DNA of 64,000 nucleotides, taken from positions 682,001 to 746,000 of the forward strand of contig JADJTQ010000003.1 of the NCBI GenBank assembly GCA_016711125.1, in the 5' to 3' direction. Every line of letters begins with the position of its first letter. The stretch's first letter is position 1. The notes beneath the pieces were generated by a model. The model ran no database searches, had not been told where the DNA came from, and was given only the letters and a program-made list of their open reading frames with translations. Positions 27,584 through 37,600 of the stretch are shown one piece after another. A program made the translations under genes and the position numbers. This stretch comes from Saprospiraceae bacterium. Its GTDB lineage: Bacteria; Bacteroidota; Bacteroidia; Chitinophagales; Saprospiraceae.

Positions 27584-27668
27584 GGATGGGCTCCAGGATC
27601 GCTGTGCGCTCCAGGATCCCAGTGAAACCAAACGGCTCAAGGATCTCTTCGCGCTCCTGGATCCCAGT
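27584..27668. repeat. Dispersed CTCCAGGATC repeat, three cores
   Basis: GGCTCCAGGATCGCTGTGCG leads directly into CTCCAGGATCCC, and GCTCCTGGATCCC follows 60 bp later. Part of the same family as the copies at 26041 and 30325. It fills the gap before the DNA glycosylase gene. Confidence 0.6.
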
Positions 27669-27676
27669 AAAGGAAA

Positions 27677-28294
27677 ATGAATTTGAATATTGTCAACCAA
27701 AAAGATATTGAGCTACTAATTCAGATTGATGAACGATTTGCTTTCATCAGAGATCTATATGGGCTACCTCCCAATTGGAACAGACCACCAGGTTTTATTT
27801 CATTATCCAAAATTATATTGGAACAGCAAGTGAGCCTGGCCTCCGCCAGGGCTCATTTTGTGAAACTGGATAGCTTTTTGACAGATTTTACACCTGCTAA
27901 TATTTTACGACTAAGCGATGAAGAAATGAGAAGGTGCCAGATCAGCCGGCAGAAAGCAAAATATCTCCGTGCTTTATCTAAGACAATTATAGACGGTGAT
28001 ATCGATTTGGATAGACTAAAGGGATTGCCGGAGGTAGAAATAAGAAAACAGCTCACCAAAATAAAAGGTATTGGTGATTGGACGGCCGATATTTATTTAA
28101 TGTTTTGTCTGCAAGCAAAAGATATTTTTCCGATTGGCGATATTGCCGTGGTGAATACAGTAAGGGAATTGAGTGACGCAAATATGAGTGATGAGATTAT
28201 TTTTCTCTCAGACAAATGGAGACCATTTCGCTCACTTGCTGCTTATTTTTTATGGCATTACTATCTAAGGAGACGAAATAGAACATCGGTGTAG
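27677..28294 (+). CDS. DNA-3-methyladenine glycosylase (AlkA-like, HhH-GPD)
   Basis: 205 residues, a base-excision-repair glycosylase for alkylated purines. The GPD signature is intact: the helix-hairpin-helix LTKIKGIGDWTADIYLMFCL is followed by FPIGDIAVV with the catalytic Asp. The N-terminal ILEQQVSLASARAHF is the usual conserved helix of AlkA-like enzymes. The protein is the short form without the AlkA N-terminal TBP-like domain. No adaptive-response regulator is adjacent. Confidence 0.9.
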   Translation: MNLNIVNQKDIELLIQIDERFAFIRDLYGLPPNWNRPPGFISLSKIILEQQVSLASARAHFVKLDSFLTDFTPANILRLSDEEMRRCQISRQKAKYLRALSKTIIDGDIDLDRLKGLPEVEIRKQLTKIKGIGDWTADIYLMFCLQAKDIFPIGDIAVVNTVRELSDANMSDEIIFLSDKWRPFRSLAAYFLWHYYLRRRNRTSV

Positions 28295-28474
28295 AGATCT
28301 TTTTATTTATTTTTTTCTTTTCACTGTCAAGCGGTGTGGGCATTAAGCCGAAAGACATTCAAATGCTCATTTTTCAAGGACAGTATAAGCATGCATGGAT
28401 GATCACTATGCTCACGCATGAACAAATCTGACGGATCTCCTGTTTGAAGTGGACAGATTTAAACAGGAGTGAAT

Positions 28475-29236
28475 ATGGATGAATTTTCAAAGACGATTAT
28501 ATCCGCGGTCGATCAGGCTGAAGTGAGTGCTGAGCTAGTTGGTGAAGATCCGGATTCTGATCTTGCCATCATCAAAGTTCTTGGAAATCAAACTGTTTTT
28601 GCCAGATTGGGCAATTCAGATCAATTGCAGATTGGGCAGCTGGTCATTGCAGTGGGTAATCCCTTAGGTTTTCAGCAGAGTGTAACCACCGGTGTAGTGA
28701 GTGGCCTGGGCCGTACCATCCGTACTCAAAATGGAATGTTGCTTGACAATGTCATTCAATCAGATGTATCGTTGAACCCTGGTAATTCGGGTGGTCCGCT
28801 TACTGATTCGAGTGGTGACGTTATTGGTGTGAATACTGCCATTATTCAGGGAGCCCAGGGTTTGAGCTTAAGTATTGACATCAATAAAGCTAAATCGATC
28901 GCCGATCAACTAATTCGAAAAGGCAAAGTTTTTCGAGCGAGGTTAGGCTTTATGTTGCAAGAAATTCAATTGAATCCCAAAGTGCAAAGACACTATGGTC
29001 TTAAAAATGGCAAGGGTCTGTTTATCGTAAAGATTGAAAAGAATAGTCCTGGATCTCGCTCCCAACTGAAAGAAGGTGATATCATAGTGGAATTTAATGA
29101 TAAGCCAGTTGGAAGTTTGTTTGAATTGTTTCAGGAATTAAGTCACGAGGCCATCTTGACTATGGTCGCCATTGCTGTGATCCGCCATACAGAAAGAATT
29201 GTTTTTCCTATCTTCCCCGATAAGAAGGCAGCTTGA
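28475..29236 (+). CDS. HtrA/DegP-like serine protease lacking the catalytic-His segment
   Basis: About 253 residues. SDLAII holds the usual catalytic Asp, and NPGNSGGPL holds the Ser in a standard HtrA core, followed by one PDZ domain (GLFIVKIEKNSPGSRSQLKE, GDIIVEFNDKPV). The beginning FSKTIISAVDQ resembles an HtrA N-terminus but jumps directly to AEVSAELVGEDP. About 50-60 residues containing the TNxHVV histidine block are missing without breaking the frame. No signal peptide is present. An AGGAG lies 7 bp before the ATG at 28475, unusual for this phylum. Probably inactive as a protease. Confidence 0.82.
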   Translation: MDEFSKTIISAVDQAEVSAELVGEDPDSDLAIIKVLGNQTVFARLGNSDQLQIGQLVIAVGNPLGFQQSVTTGVVSGLGRTIRTQNGMLLDNVIQSDVSLNPGNSGGPLTDSSGDVIGVNTAIIQGAQGLSLSIDINKAKSIADQLIRKGKVFRARLGFMLQEIQLNPKVQRHYGLKNGKGLFIVKIEKNSPGSRSQLKEGDIIVEFNDKPVGSLFELFQELSHEAILTMVAIAVIRHTERIVFPIFPDKKAA

Positions 29237-29239
29237 ATA

Positions 29240-29335
29240 AGTAATCAGTGGGCAGTAGTCAGTGAGCAGTAATCAGAATGTCAAAAATCCAAAATCCAAA
29301 ATCCAAAATCAACAATCAACAATAATCTACAATCT
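29240..29335. repeat. Low-complexity intergenic repeats (AAAATCC and CAGTAATCAG)
   Basis: CAGTGGGCAGTAGTCAGTGA and CAGTAATCAG are followed by three tandem AATCCAA units and two ATCAACA units. These short filler repeats are typical of Bacteroidota intergenic DNA. Confidence 0.55.
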
Positions 29336-29340
29336 AACCC

Positions 29341-30324
29341 ATGTATATAAAAAGAAATTATGGTTTTTGGATGACTTTTAATTGGTCAAAGAGACCATTT
29401 ATCGTAGGCTTTATTTATGCACTGGTGGTGACCGCTATTTGTTTTTTTATAAATTTAAAAGTTTCGCTACCATGGCAACCAATTAGCATTATTGGTATCG
29501 CAGTAGCTTTTTACGTTGGCTTTAAGAATAATAGTTCCTATGACCGGACCTGGGAAGCCCGAAAAATTTGGGGCGGTATCGTGAATAATAGCCGAACTTT
29601 TGGAGCGGCCATCATATCTTTTGTTAAAGGATCGGAGGAGCAGAACATCAGAAAGGAGCTGATATATCGGCATCTTGCCTGGCTGACGGCTTTACGCTAT
29701 CAATTACGCCTTAGCCGGTCATGGGAACATATTGAAGAAAGGGTCAATAGTTTTAATCCCGTTGTATCTGAAGCTTATTATAATGAGCTGGATACCGAAT
29801 TAATGAATTTTATTCCGGAGCAAGAATTTAGCTATTATAAAACAAAATCGAACATTGCGACTCAAATTCTGGCGCAACAATCAAAACGATTGCAAGAATT
29901 AAGGGAATTGGGATATTTTGAGGATTTTCGTCACATGGAATTTCATCAATTGATCCGTTCGTTTTATGAAGATCAAGGTAAAAGTGAACGAATTAAAAAT
30001 TTTCCTTTTCCACGACAATATGCATCTACCGCCCTTTGGCTTAGTGTAGTCTTTAGTGCATTTGTTCCATTTGGCATGTTGGATTTTTTTGATGGCAAAG
30101 GTGACTTGTGGGTTTGGATAACTGTCCCGATGTCAGCTCTTGTTATTTGGATCTTTTTTTTAATGGAAAAGATTGGAGACTATTCTGAAAATCCATTCGA
30201 AGGCACTTACAATGATGTTCCCATTAGCTCAATAGCCCGGACCATTGAAATAGATTTGCGGGAAATGATCGAAGACAAGGGTATTCCAAAGCCACTGGAG
30301 GCGGTGAACGGCTTTTTGATGTAG
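29341..30324 (+). CDS. Bestrophin-family membrane protein
   Basis: 327 residues of the bacterial bestrophin/YneE family, pentameric anion or cation channels of the inner membrane. The N-terminal hydrophobic stretch PFIVGFIYALVVTAICFFI and NNSSYDRTWEARKIWGGIVN are characteristic, the latter being the conserved RxxEAR-like segment. A second hydrophobic pair lies at 225-275 (FSAFVPFGMLDFF, WITVPMSALVIWIFFLME). The ending GDYSENPFEGTYNDVPISS is the highly conserved bestrophin motif that follows the last helix. Flanked by repeat elements on both sides. Confidence 0.92.
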   Translation: MYIKRNYGFWMTFNWSKRPFIVGFIYALVVTAICFFINLKVSLPWQPISIIGIAVAFYVGFKNNSSYDRTWEARKIWGGIVNNSRTFGAAIISFVKGSEEQNIRKELIYRHLAWLTALRYQLRLSRSWEHIEERVNSFNPVVSEAYYNELDTELMNFIPEQEFSYYKTKSNIATQILAQQSKRLQELRELGYFEDFRHMEFHQLIRSFYEDQGKSERIKNFPFPRQYASTALWLSVVFSAFVPFGMLDFFDGKGDLWVWITVPMSALVIWIFFLMEKIGDYSENPFEGTYNDVPISSIARTIEIDLREMIEDKGIPKPLEAVNGFLM

Positions 30325-30670
30325 GGATCCCAATGTTGTGATCCTGGTGCGGACTGGGATTCAAATGTTAGATCAAAAGAGGTTGTCAATTAATCGATGA
30401 TAGATTGAAGTGACTCAGGCTTTTGTTCGATCCTGGAGCGCTTCGGTCAGGAGAAGTGACGGGCTCCAGAATCCCTACGTTACACTTCGGGCTTCAGGAT
30501 CCCAATGTTGCGATCCTGGAGCGGACTGGGATGCAAATGTTTGATCTAGAGCGGTTGTCAATTAATCGAAAATAGATTGTGGTGACAGGCTTTTGTGCGA
30601 TCCTGGAGCGCTTAGGTTATGTGAAAGGGGGCTCCAGAATCCCTTCGTTGCTCTGCGGGCTTCAGGATCC
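30325..30670. repeat. About 170-bp direct repeat with internal REP-like hairpins
   Basis: GGATCCCAATGTTG starts at 30325 and 30497, and a third partial copy (GGATCCCAAC) starts at 30665, giving periods of 172 and 168 bp. Each unit contains GATCCTGGAGC followed about 20-25 bp later by GCTCCAGAATCC, which pair as a hairpin. A shared stretch GGTTGTCAATTAATCG lies in both units. The core is the same as the shorter copies at 26041 and 27584. Confidence 0.75.
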
Positions 30671-30675
30671 CAACT

Positions 30676-32682
30676 TTATGTGAATCGCATATGTTGCAGT
30701 CGCATGGCATTGAAAATTGCCAAGAGGGCGACCCCGACATCGGCAAAAACAGCCCCCCACATGGTGGCTAATCCAATGGCCCCTAAAGCCAGTACAATGA
30801 ATTTCACTCCAAATGCCAAACCAATATTCTGCCATACTATCTGATTGGTTGCTTTTCCTATTTTAATGGCAGTTACGATTTTAGAAGGATGATCGGTTTG
30901 GATTACCACATCGGCGGTTTCGATCGCAGCATCACTGCCGAGGCCTCCCATGGCAATGCCGACATCACTTAATGCCAGCACGGGGGCATCGTTAATTCCA
31001 TCACCAACAAAGGCAACAAATGCCTTATGTTTGTTTTTCATTTGTTCCAGGATCTCTGCTTTTCCCTCTGGCAATAGATCACCGTTTGCATTTTTGATGC
31101 CTAATTGTTGAGCTACCTTATCAACCACCTGTTGTTTGTCACCACTAAGCATTTCCACCTGAATATTCATGCCTTGCAAAGCTTGAATAGCTAATGCACT
31201 GTCTTCCTTTATTTCATCCGCTATCGTTAAATATCCGCTTAGCTTTCCATCAATTGCGACGATGATTGTGGTCTCAGTCATTTTCTTTAGCTCATCGGAT
31301 ATGGCAATATTGAGCTTGTCCATCAGACGGACATTACCCACTGCTATTTTTTTACCATTTATTTTGCCGAGCAATCCATGTCCACTGATCTCCTCCATTT
31401 CTTCTACGGCTACATCACTGAATGAATCTCCTACATAGGCCACGATAGCTTTGGCAATCGGGTGTGTCGATCTGCTTTCCAATGCTGCTACCAACGTCAA
31501 CCAATTTTCAGTGATTTGGTGATCAAATTTCTTAACCTCTTGAACTTTAAAAACTCCTTTGGTTAATGTGCCGGTTTTGTCCATAATGATTCTGTTTACC
31601 TTAATGATCAAATCAAGGTAATTGGAGCCTTTAAATAAGATACCATGTCGGGATGCGGCACCGATGCCACCGAAATATCCGAGCGGAATAGAAATGACCA
31701 GGGCACAAGGACAGCTGATGACTAAGAAGATGAGTGCCCGGTACAACCAGTCATTAAAAACATATAGATCAACAAAAAAGTAGGGAAGTACGGTAATTCC
31801 AACTGCCAGAAAGACTACAATCGGTGTATATATTCTTGCAAATCGGCGAATGAATTGTTCTGGTTTTGCTTTTCGTGAAGTGGCATCCTGGACCAGCTTC
31901 AATATTCTTGCCAGAGCACTTTCGCCAAATAATTTGGTGACTTTTAGATCTACAACCTTTTCTTCATTGATCATGCCCGCTAATACATTTTCACCTCTCC
32001 TAATCCGGGTTGGTATACTTTCGCCGGTCAACGCGGAAGTGTTAAAAGAACTGACCTCATCGAGCATTTCACCATCTAAAGGAACTCTTTCACCCACTTT
32101 GATTTGTATGGTTTCCCCGATTTCTACGTTTCCAGGATGAACATTGATCAAGTGATTATCTCTCCATACAAATGCACTGTCCGGTCTCACATCGAGCAGC
32201 GCTTTAATGCTCTTTTTGGATCGATTCACTGCCATATCCTGAAATAATTCACCCACATTGTAGAAAAGCATGACCGCTACACCTTCCGGATACTCGCCAA
32301 TGTAAAATGCACCTAACGTCGCTAGGCTCATTAGAAAAAATTCGGTAAATACATCTCCTTTTAGAGCAGTTTTTATTCCCCTTCGTACGACGGGCAATCC
32401 CACAGGTAAGTAAGCCAACAAATACCATGCGAGACGTGCCGAGTCCGAATACCAGATTGGTAGAGGTTCAATCAGATAGTCAACAATAAGACCGATAGTT
32501 AACATGACCGTACTGATGATGACAGGGCCCCAGATGGTTAAGCCACCATTATTTTCCTGATCATGATCATGATTATGGTCAGATAGGTTTGATGGATCAT
32601 TCTGGATCACATTTGATTTTGCATCCAAATCGCAACAACCGTCTTCCTCAATCACCTTTACTTTTTTGTGCTCGTTGCCCAT
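30676..32682 (-). CDS. P1B-type heavy-metal ATPase (Zn/Cd/Pb class)
   Basis: 668 residues. The transmembrane CPC site (SCPCALVISIPL), phosphorylation motif DKTGTLT, HP motif in STHPIAKAI and GDGINDAPVLALSDVG are all present. The TM7 Lys (GVKFIVLALG) and TM8 DxG (FADVGVALLAIFNAMRL) are the signature of P1B-2 pumps for Zn, Cd and Pb. There is no folded N-terminal HMA domain; instead a short tail with CCD and HNHDHDQEN supplies potential ligands. It is the last gene of the efflux operon, 3 bp after the NicO-like gene. Confidence 0.93.
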   Translation of the reverse strand: MGNEHKKVKVIEEDGCCDLDAKSNVIQNDPSNLSDHNHDHDQENNGGLTIWGPVIISTVMLTIGLIVDYLIEPLPIWYSDSARLAWYLLAYLPVGLPVVRRGIKTALKGDVFTEFFLMSLATLGAFYIGEYPEGVAVMLFYNVGELFQDMAVNRSKKSIKALLDVRPDSAFVWRDNHLINVHPGNVEIGETIQIKVGERVPLDGEMLDEVSSFNTSALTGESIPTRIRRGENVLAGMINEEKVVDLKVTKLFGESALARILKLVQDATSRKAKPEQFIRRFARIYTPIVVFLAVGITVLPYFFVDLYVFNDWLYRALIFLVISCPCALVISIPLGYFGGIGAASRHGILFKGSNYLDLIIKVNRIIMDKTGTLTKGVFKVQEVKKFDHQITENWLTLVAALESRSTHPIAKAIVAYVGDSFSDVAVEEMEEISGHGLLGKINGKKIAVGNVRLMDKLNIAISDELKKMTETTIIVAIDGKLSGYLTIADEIKEDSALAIQALQGMNIQVEMLSGDKQQVVDKVAQQLGIKNANGDLLPEGKAEILEQMKNKHKAFVAFVGDGINDAPVLALSDVGIAMGGLGSDAAIETADVVIQTDHPSKIVTAIKIGKATNQIVWQNIGLAFGVKFIVLALGAIGLATMWGAVFADVGVALLAIFNAMRLQHMRFT

Positions 32683-32685
32683 AAC

Positions 32686-33300
32686 TTAGTGTATGAAAAA
32701 TGAAATAATTCCCGTGGAAATCAGGACAAGTCCGGTGATTATTCCTGCATTGTGTTCCCATTTATGCCAATTGAGTTTCAATAATCCCCTGTAAACGACC
32801 CGTATCCATATTAACATGCCCGTGATCGTTACTACGGCGTACATGCCTGCTATTGCAAGTAGTAGATACCAACTTTCGCTACCTGCCAATAAAAAGTAAG
32901 CCTCAATTTCCATGCAAGGAGAAAGAAACATGGCGGTGATTAACGCCACAATGATCGATTTTTTTGATTTTGTTTCGATTTCCTTAATTGGCAAGTGAAA
33001 ATGATGGTGTCGATAATGTTGCTGTACAAAATAAAGTCCCATCAAAATTAAGATCGATGGCCCTATAATATGGGTGAAATTCTCAATTTGACTTCCTAAT
33101 TCACGGCCAATCAAACCAAGGAGTATACCAATCACTAAGGTACTCATGACGTGGGCAGACCCGGCAATAAAGGTGATCCGGCTAGTTTCAGCAAGGCTCC
33201 AACCCTGTTTTCTGCCAATCGCTAAAACCGGTAACCAATGATTGGGTATGATGGCATGAAGCAAGCTCAACAATAGACTACCTACGATGATATTGTACAT
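32686..33300 (-). CDS. NicO/UreH-like metal transporter membrane protein
   Basis: 204 residues with about six membrane segments. LLHAIIPNHWLPVLAIG near the N-terminus has the HA..PNHW pattern of nickel/cobalt transporters of the NicO/RcnA type. A cytoplasmic His-rich loop (YRHHHFHLP) and SPCMEIEAYFLL are further probable metal-binding segments. Its position between czcB and the P-type ATPase, separated by 3 bp from the latter, supports a metal-export role, and the substrate is probably Zn, Co or Ni. Confidence 0.75.
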   Translation of the reverse strand: MYNIIVGSLLLSLLHAIIPNHWLPVLAIGRKQGWSLAETSRITFIAGSAHVMSTLVIGILLGLIGRELGSQIENFTHIIGPSILILMGLYFVQQHYRHHHFHLPIKEIETKSKKSIIVALITAMFLSPCMEIEAYFLLAGSESWYLLLAIAGMYAVVTITGMLIWIRVVYRGLLKLNWHKWEHNAGIITGLVLISTGIISFFIH

Positions 33301-33400
33301 ATTTTAATTTAAATTTTCCTTGATTGCAATGTCACATAGTCTTACGACCAAAGTTAATGGCAGATATGGGCAGATATATTGAATAAACTCAAAGACCTTC

Positions 33401-34623
33401 TTAATGTTCATGCGCCAATTCACCTGCCTTAGATTGGGCATAAACAAAGTAGGCTCCATTCGTCACAATCTTTACTCCTTCCGGCATTTCATCAATTAAT
33501 TTGATAGATACAAAACCATTGTCAGTGGTTCCTTCTTCCACTCTGATAGCCTTAAATTTTAGTTCTTCCTCGTCGGTCTGGCTATTCGTTATATAAATGT
33601 AAGAAGAAGCGCCATCTTTGATGATGGCCGGCTCAGGTAGCGCTTGTACGGTTTGGTCGTTTAACCAAATCTTAGCCTCAATGAATAAATCTTTGATGAA
33701 ACGAGGACGTTCCTTATCCAAGTGGCCGTGAATTCGAACAGTCTTGTTTTCGGTGTTGAATTCTTTGCCGATAATATGCACTTCGCCTTCATAGATCGCG
33801 GTTCCTAATGCCGGAACCGAATAACTTATTCTTTGCTCTTCTTTAACGTTAACAATGTCCTTTTCAAAAACATCCAGTTCTAAATGTAAATGACTTTCAT
33901 TGACAATTTCCATCAATTCCAATTCCGGATAGACGTATATTCCATTGTGCATCTTTATAGAAGTAATATAGCCTGTCATTGGAGCAATTATTGGGATACG
34001 TTGTACAATGTTTTCGGTCGTCAGGTCATCCACATTGATTTCCAAATAAGCGAGCTGTTTTTCGATACCCTTCATCGTGGCCGTCTTTATATTGATTTCC
34101 GACTGTAACTTCTGTACACTTTTTTCAATTCCTGCATTGGCGTCCAATAGGGATTGTTGACGAGCCAATTCCTGTCGGTCAAAGACTAAGCCCGCCGATA
34201 CTTCAAGGTATTCTCGTTGCAGTTGAATAAAGTCAGGATTTTCTAGATAGGCCATGACAACCCCTTTTTCTACATAGCTTCCTTCGACGTATTTGTTGCT
34301 GTCTTTGATAAATCCACTTGCTTTGGCACTGACCGATGTCAGTGCATTTGGTGGTAGGCCTAAAGTACCAGTTGTAGATACATAATCATTTATTTTAATT
34401 TTGAGAAATCTCCAAGGGTGATGTTCATGGTTTTTATCTGCTTGTTTGTGAGATGGATTTCTCCTTCTTTGCGTTCTTCCCCGTGATCGTCATCTTCGGA
34501 ATGTTTGGCAGAATCATCACCATCACTATGGCCTTCGTCCGCATGTTTTTGACCGCAGGCAAAAGACAATAACATAATGGATGCTGACAAGATTGATATT
34601 ATTATATTCTTTATGAATTTCAT
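33401..34623 (-). CDS. czcB: CzcB-type RND periplasmic adaptor, frameshifted
   Basis: The first 77 residues (from 34623) are a lipoprotein leader with lipobox LSFAC and a His/Asp-rich linker, HADEGHSDGDDSAKHSEDDD. They end at a false stop at 34390. Adding one A to the run of four (plus strand 34393-34396) joins it to KINDYVSTTGTL and SAKASGFIKDSNKYVEGSYV, the lipoyl-type segment, and then to the frame holding the coiled-coil hairpin and barrel domains. The adaptor links CzcA to the outer-membrane factor and can bind metal. Lies 12 bp downstream of czcA. Confidence 0.85.
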
Positions 34624-34635
34624 TTTGTGGATATT

Positions 34636-37600
34636 TTATTGATTGGACAAAAATTGATACAAAACAACAGCCTCATTATGGGATAAAACCTGCTCCGTAT
34701 AACCTTTGCTGTTGTTTGCGATCAGGTTAAGCGTATTGAGCAATTCGAGGTAAGAAATTTCTCCAGCTTGATAATTTAGTTTGGAGATTCGTTCCATTTC
34801 AGGGTTGATAATTTCCAGTTGATCCCGATAATAATTTACCCCCGCTGCGTACATTTGAATGGCGTTTTTAACCGACCATAAATCTTGTGTGACCCGCATT
34901 TGTTCGGCCTCTAGCTTCGCTTTGGCTACCCCTACCTGTAATTGTTGAGCGGAAATTTTTTGGTTTGTTTGCTTTCTAAAAAGGGGTATTTGTACTCCTG
35001 CTTGTAACCCGTGTAACCAGCCGTCTTCCAGATAATTCTGAACGGCATACCCGATATTAAAATCAGGTTTGAGGTTCGCGTTCAAAAGTTCAATGTTTGC
35101 TTGTTCAATCTGAATGTGCTGCCGGGCCAATTGTATATGGAGTGAATTGGAACTATCTACCAGATCAAAAGGCATCAATATCAAACTATCGGTTGAGGTA
35201 ACTGTTTCATCGGTATTAAGCAGTCCCATCAGTTGTTTATCCAAATTGATGATTTCTAAATTGATGTGGTTCAACAACAAGTTGGATTCATTCAGAGATG
35301 CTTGAAGAGTCAACAATTCAATCCGATTGGTTTCACCAACATCCACCCGAACTTTTGCCATCTGAAAATACTGCCGATATAGCTGACCAAATCGTTCATA
35401 CAGTTTTCGTATTTCCTTGCGCTCTTGTACTTTAAGATAGATTTGCTGGACTTGCAACCGCAATTCTTTTTCCGTCAGTTGCTTCTGCAATAGACTTTGC
35501 GCCACCTGTTCGTTTTGGAAAATATTATGTGCTTTGAACTTAGCGGGATTGGGAAAATTTTGTATTACTACAAACTGGTTTACTTGCTGTCCGTTACTTC
35601 GGAAAAGCCCATCACCTAGATAACCAATATCCGTTGATCCTGGAACATATTTAAAATTTTGAAGCGCCTGACTTTGTTGAATCTGCAAATTAGCAGCCTT
35701 AACCGATGGGTGGTTGGACACAGCCATTTCAATTGCTTTATCCATGGTAATTGGTCTTTGTTGAGCCTGTGCAGTCCACCCCCAAAACAATATTGGGAGT
35801 ATAACTATTGCAGTATTTCCAGGTAAAGAAGCTTTGATTTTTCGCTCCTTCCATTGGGCTAACCAACTATAAAATATAGGTAAAACCACTAGAGTCAAAA
35901 AAGTAGCAGTGATCAGCCCCCCAATCACGACCGTTGCCAAAGGACGTTGCACCTCTGCACCTCCGGATGTAGATAGAGCCATTGGTAAAAAGCCCAAAGA
36001 AGCAACCGAAGCGGTCATTAAAACTGGACGTAAACGGACGCTTGTACCTTGGATTATCCGCTCATAAATATTAGCCATACCCTCATTTTTCAATTGATTG
36101 AAATATCCAATCAGAACGATGCCATTGAGCACAGCCACACCGAATAGAGCTATAAAACCAATACCTGCCGAAATACTAAAAGGCATTCCCCTCAACTGCA
36201 AAGCCCAGATGCCGCCGATAGCTGAAAGAGGAATGGCGCTAAATATTAAGACAGCTTGCGAAACAGAGCCAAAAGTAAAAAAAAGCAATATGAAAATAAG
36301 GGCAAGGGCAATCGGCACGGCAACAAATAAACGGGCTTTTGCAGCTTTTAAGTTTTCAAACTGCCCACCCAAGGTGAAATAATATCCTGACGGCAAATCA
36401 ATGTTGGTATCCAAAGCTGATTGGATGTTCGCAGCAAGGGATTCAATATCCGTAGATCCAACATTGACCCCGATGACAATGCGTCGATTTGTATTGTCCC
36501 TCGAAATTTGCATTGGCGCATCCACCAGCTCCACATCTGCAACGGCCTGTAATGGCACTTGCGCCCCATTGTCCAAAGTGATGTACAGGTTCTTTATATT
36601 GGAGATGTCTTTTCGGTAACTTTCATCCAATCGAACTACCAAATCAAATCGCCTTTCTCCTTCATAAATCACGCCGGCTGACTCTCCAGCAAAAGCTGTC
36701 CTGACCACTTGATTGACCTCTTTCACATGCAGGCCGTATTGAGCCATTTTATCGTATTTAAAATCAATGATGATTTGTGGCATCCCAATCGTTTGCTCGA
36801 CATTGACTGTGCCTACACCCCTAATTCTATTGATGATAGTTGCAGCTTCATTGGCTTTGGTGTATAATAGATCTAAGTCCTGGCCATACAGTTTTATAGC
36901 AATGTCGGCTTTGGAGCCTGTCATCAATTCATTGGTTCTCAATTGGATTGGTTGGGAAAATTCATAGCCAACACCAGGAAGTTCCTTTAGGGATTCTTCC
37001 ATTTTTTCAAACATTTCCATGCGGTTTGATGCTGAAGTCCACTCCTTTTTTGGCTTCATTATAATGGTCGCATCTCCTATTTCTACGGGCATAGGATCAG
37101 TAGGAATTTCAGCATTTCCAATATTGGTAACAATGTCATCTATTTCAGGAAACTCATTCATTAATTTGCCCTGAATGGTTTTTGACATTTCCACGCTTTG
37201 GGTAAGTGAAGTACCCGGCAATAATATTTGCTGCATGGCTAAATCCCCTTCTTCGAGCGTAGGAATGAATTCTCCTCCCATCTTTGAAAATGTATAAAAA
37301 CTAAAAGCAAAAAGGACGATGGTAGCCAGTACAAAGACAGCTTTAAAGCGTAGTGCCAAATTCAAAACGGGGAAATATAATGATTGGCAAAAATTGATAA
37401 TTCGGTCGGCAATCGTTTTTTTATTGCTAATATCCTTATTTAAAAACAAAGCGGTCATCATTGGAACATAGGAAATCGAAAGTATCAATGCACCACCAAT
37501 TGCCAACATTACTGTTTGTGCCATAGGTTTAAACATTTTTCCTTCAATTCCGACTAGAGCTAAAATCGGGATATAGACCATCAAAATGATGATCATCCCA

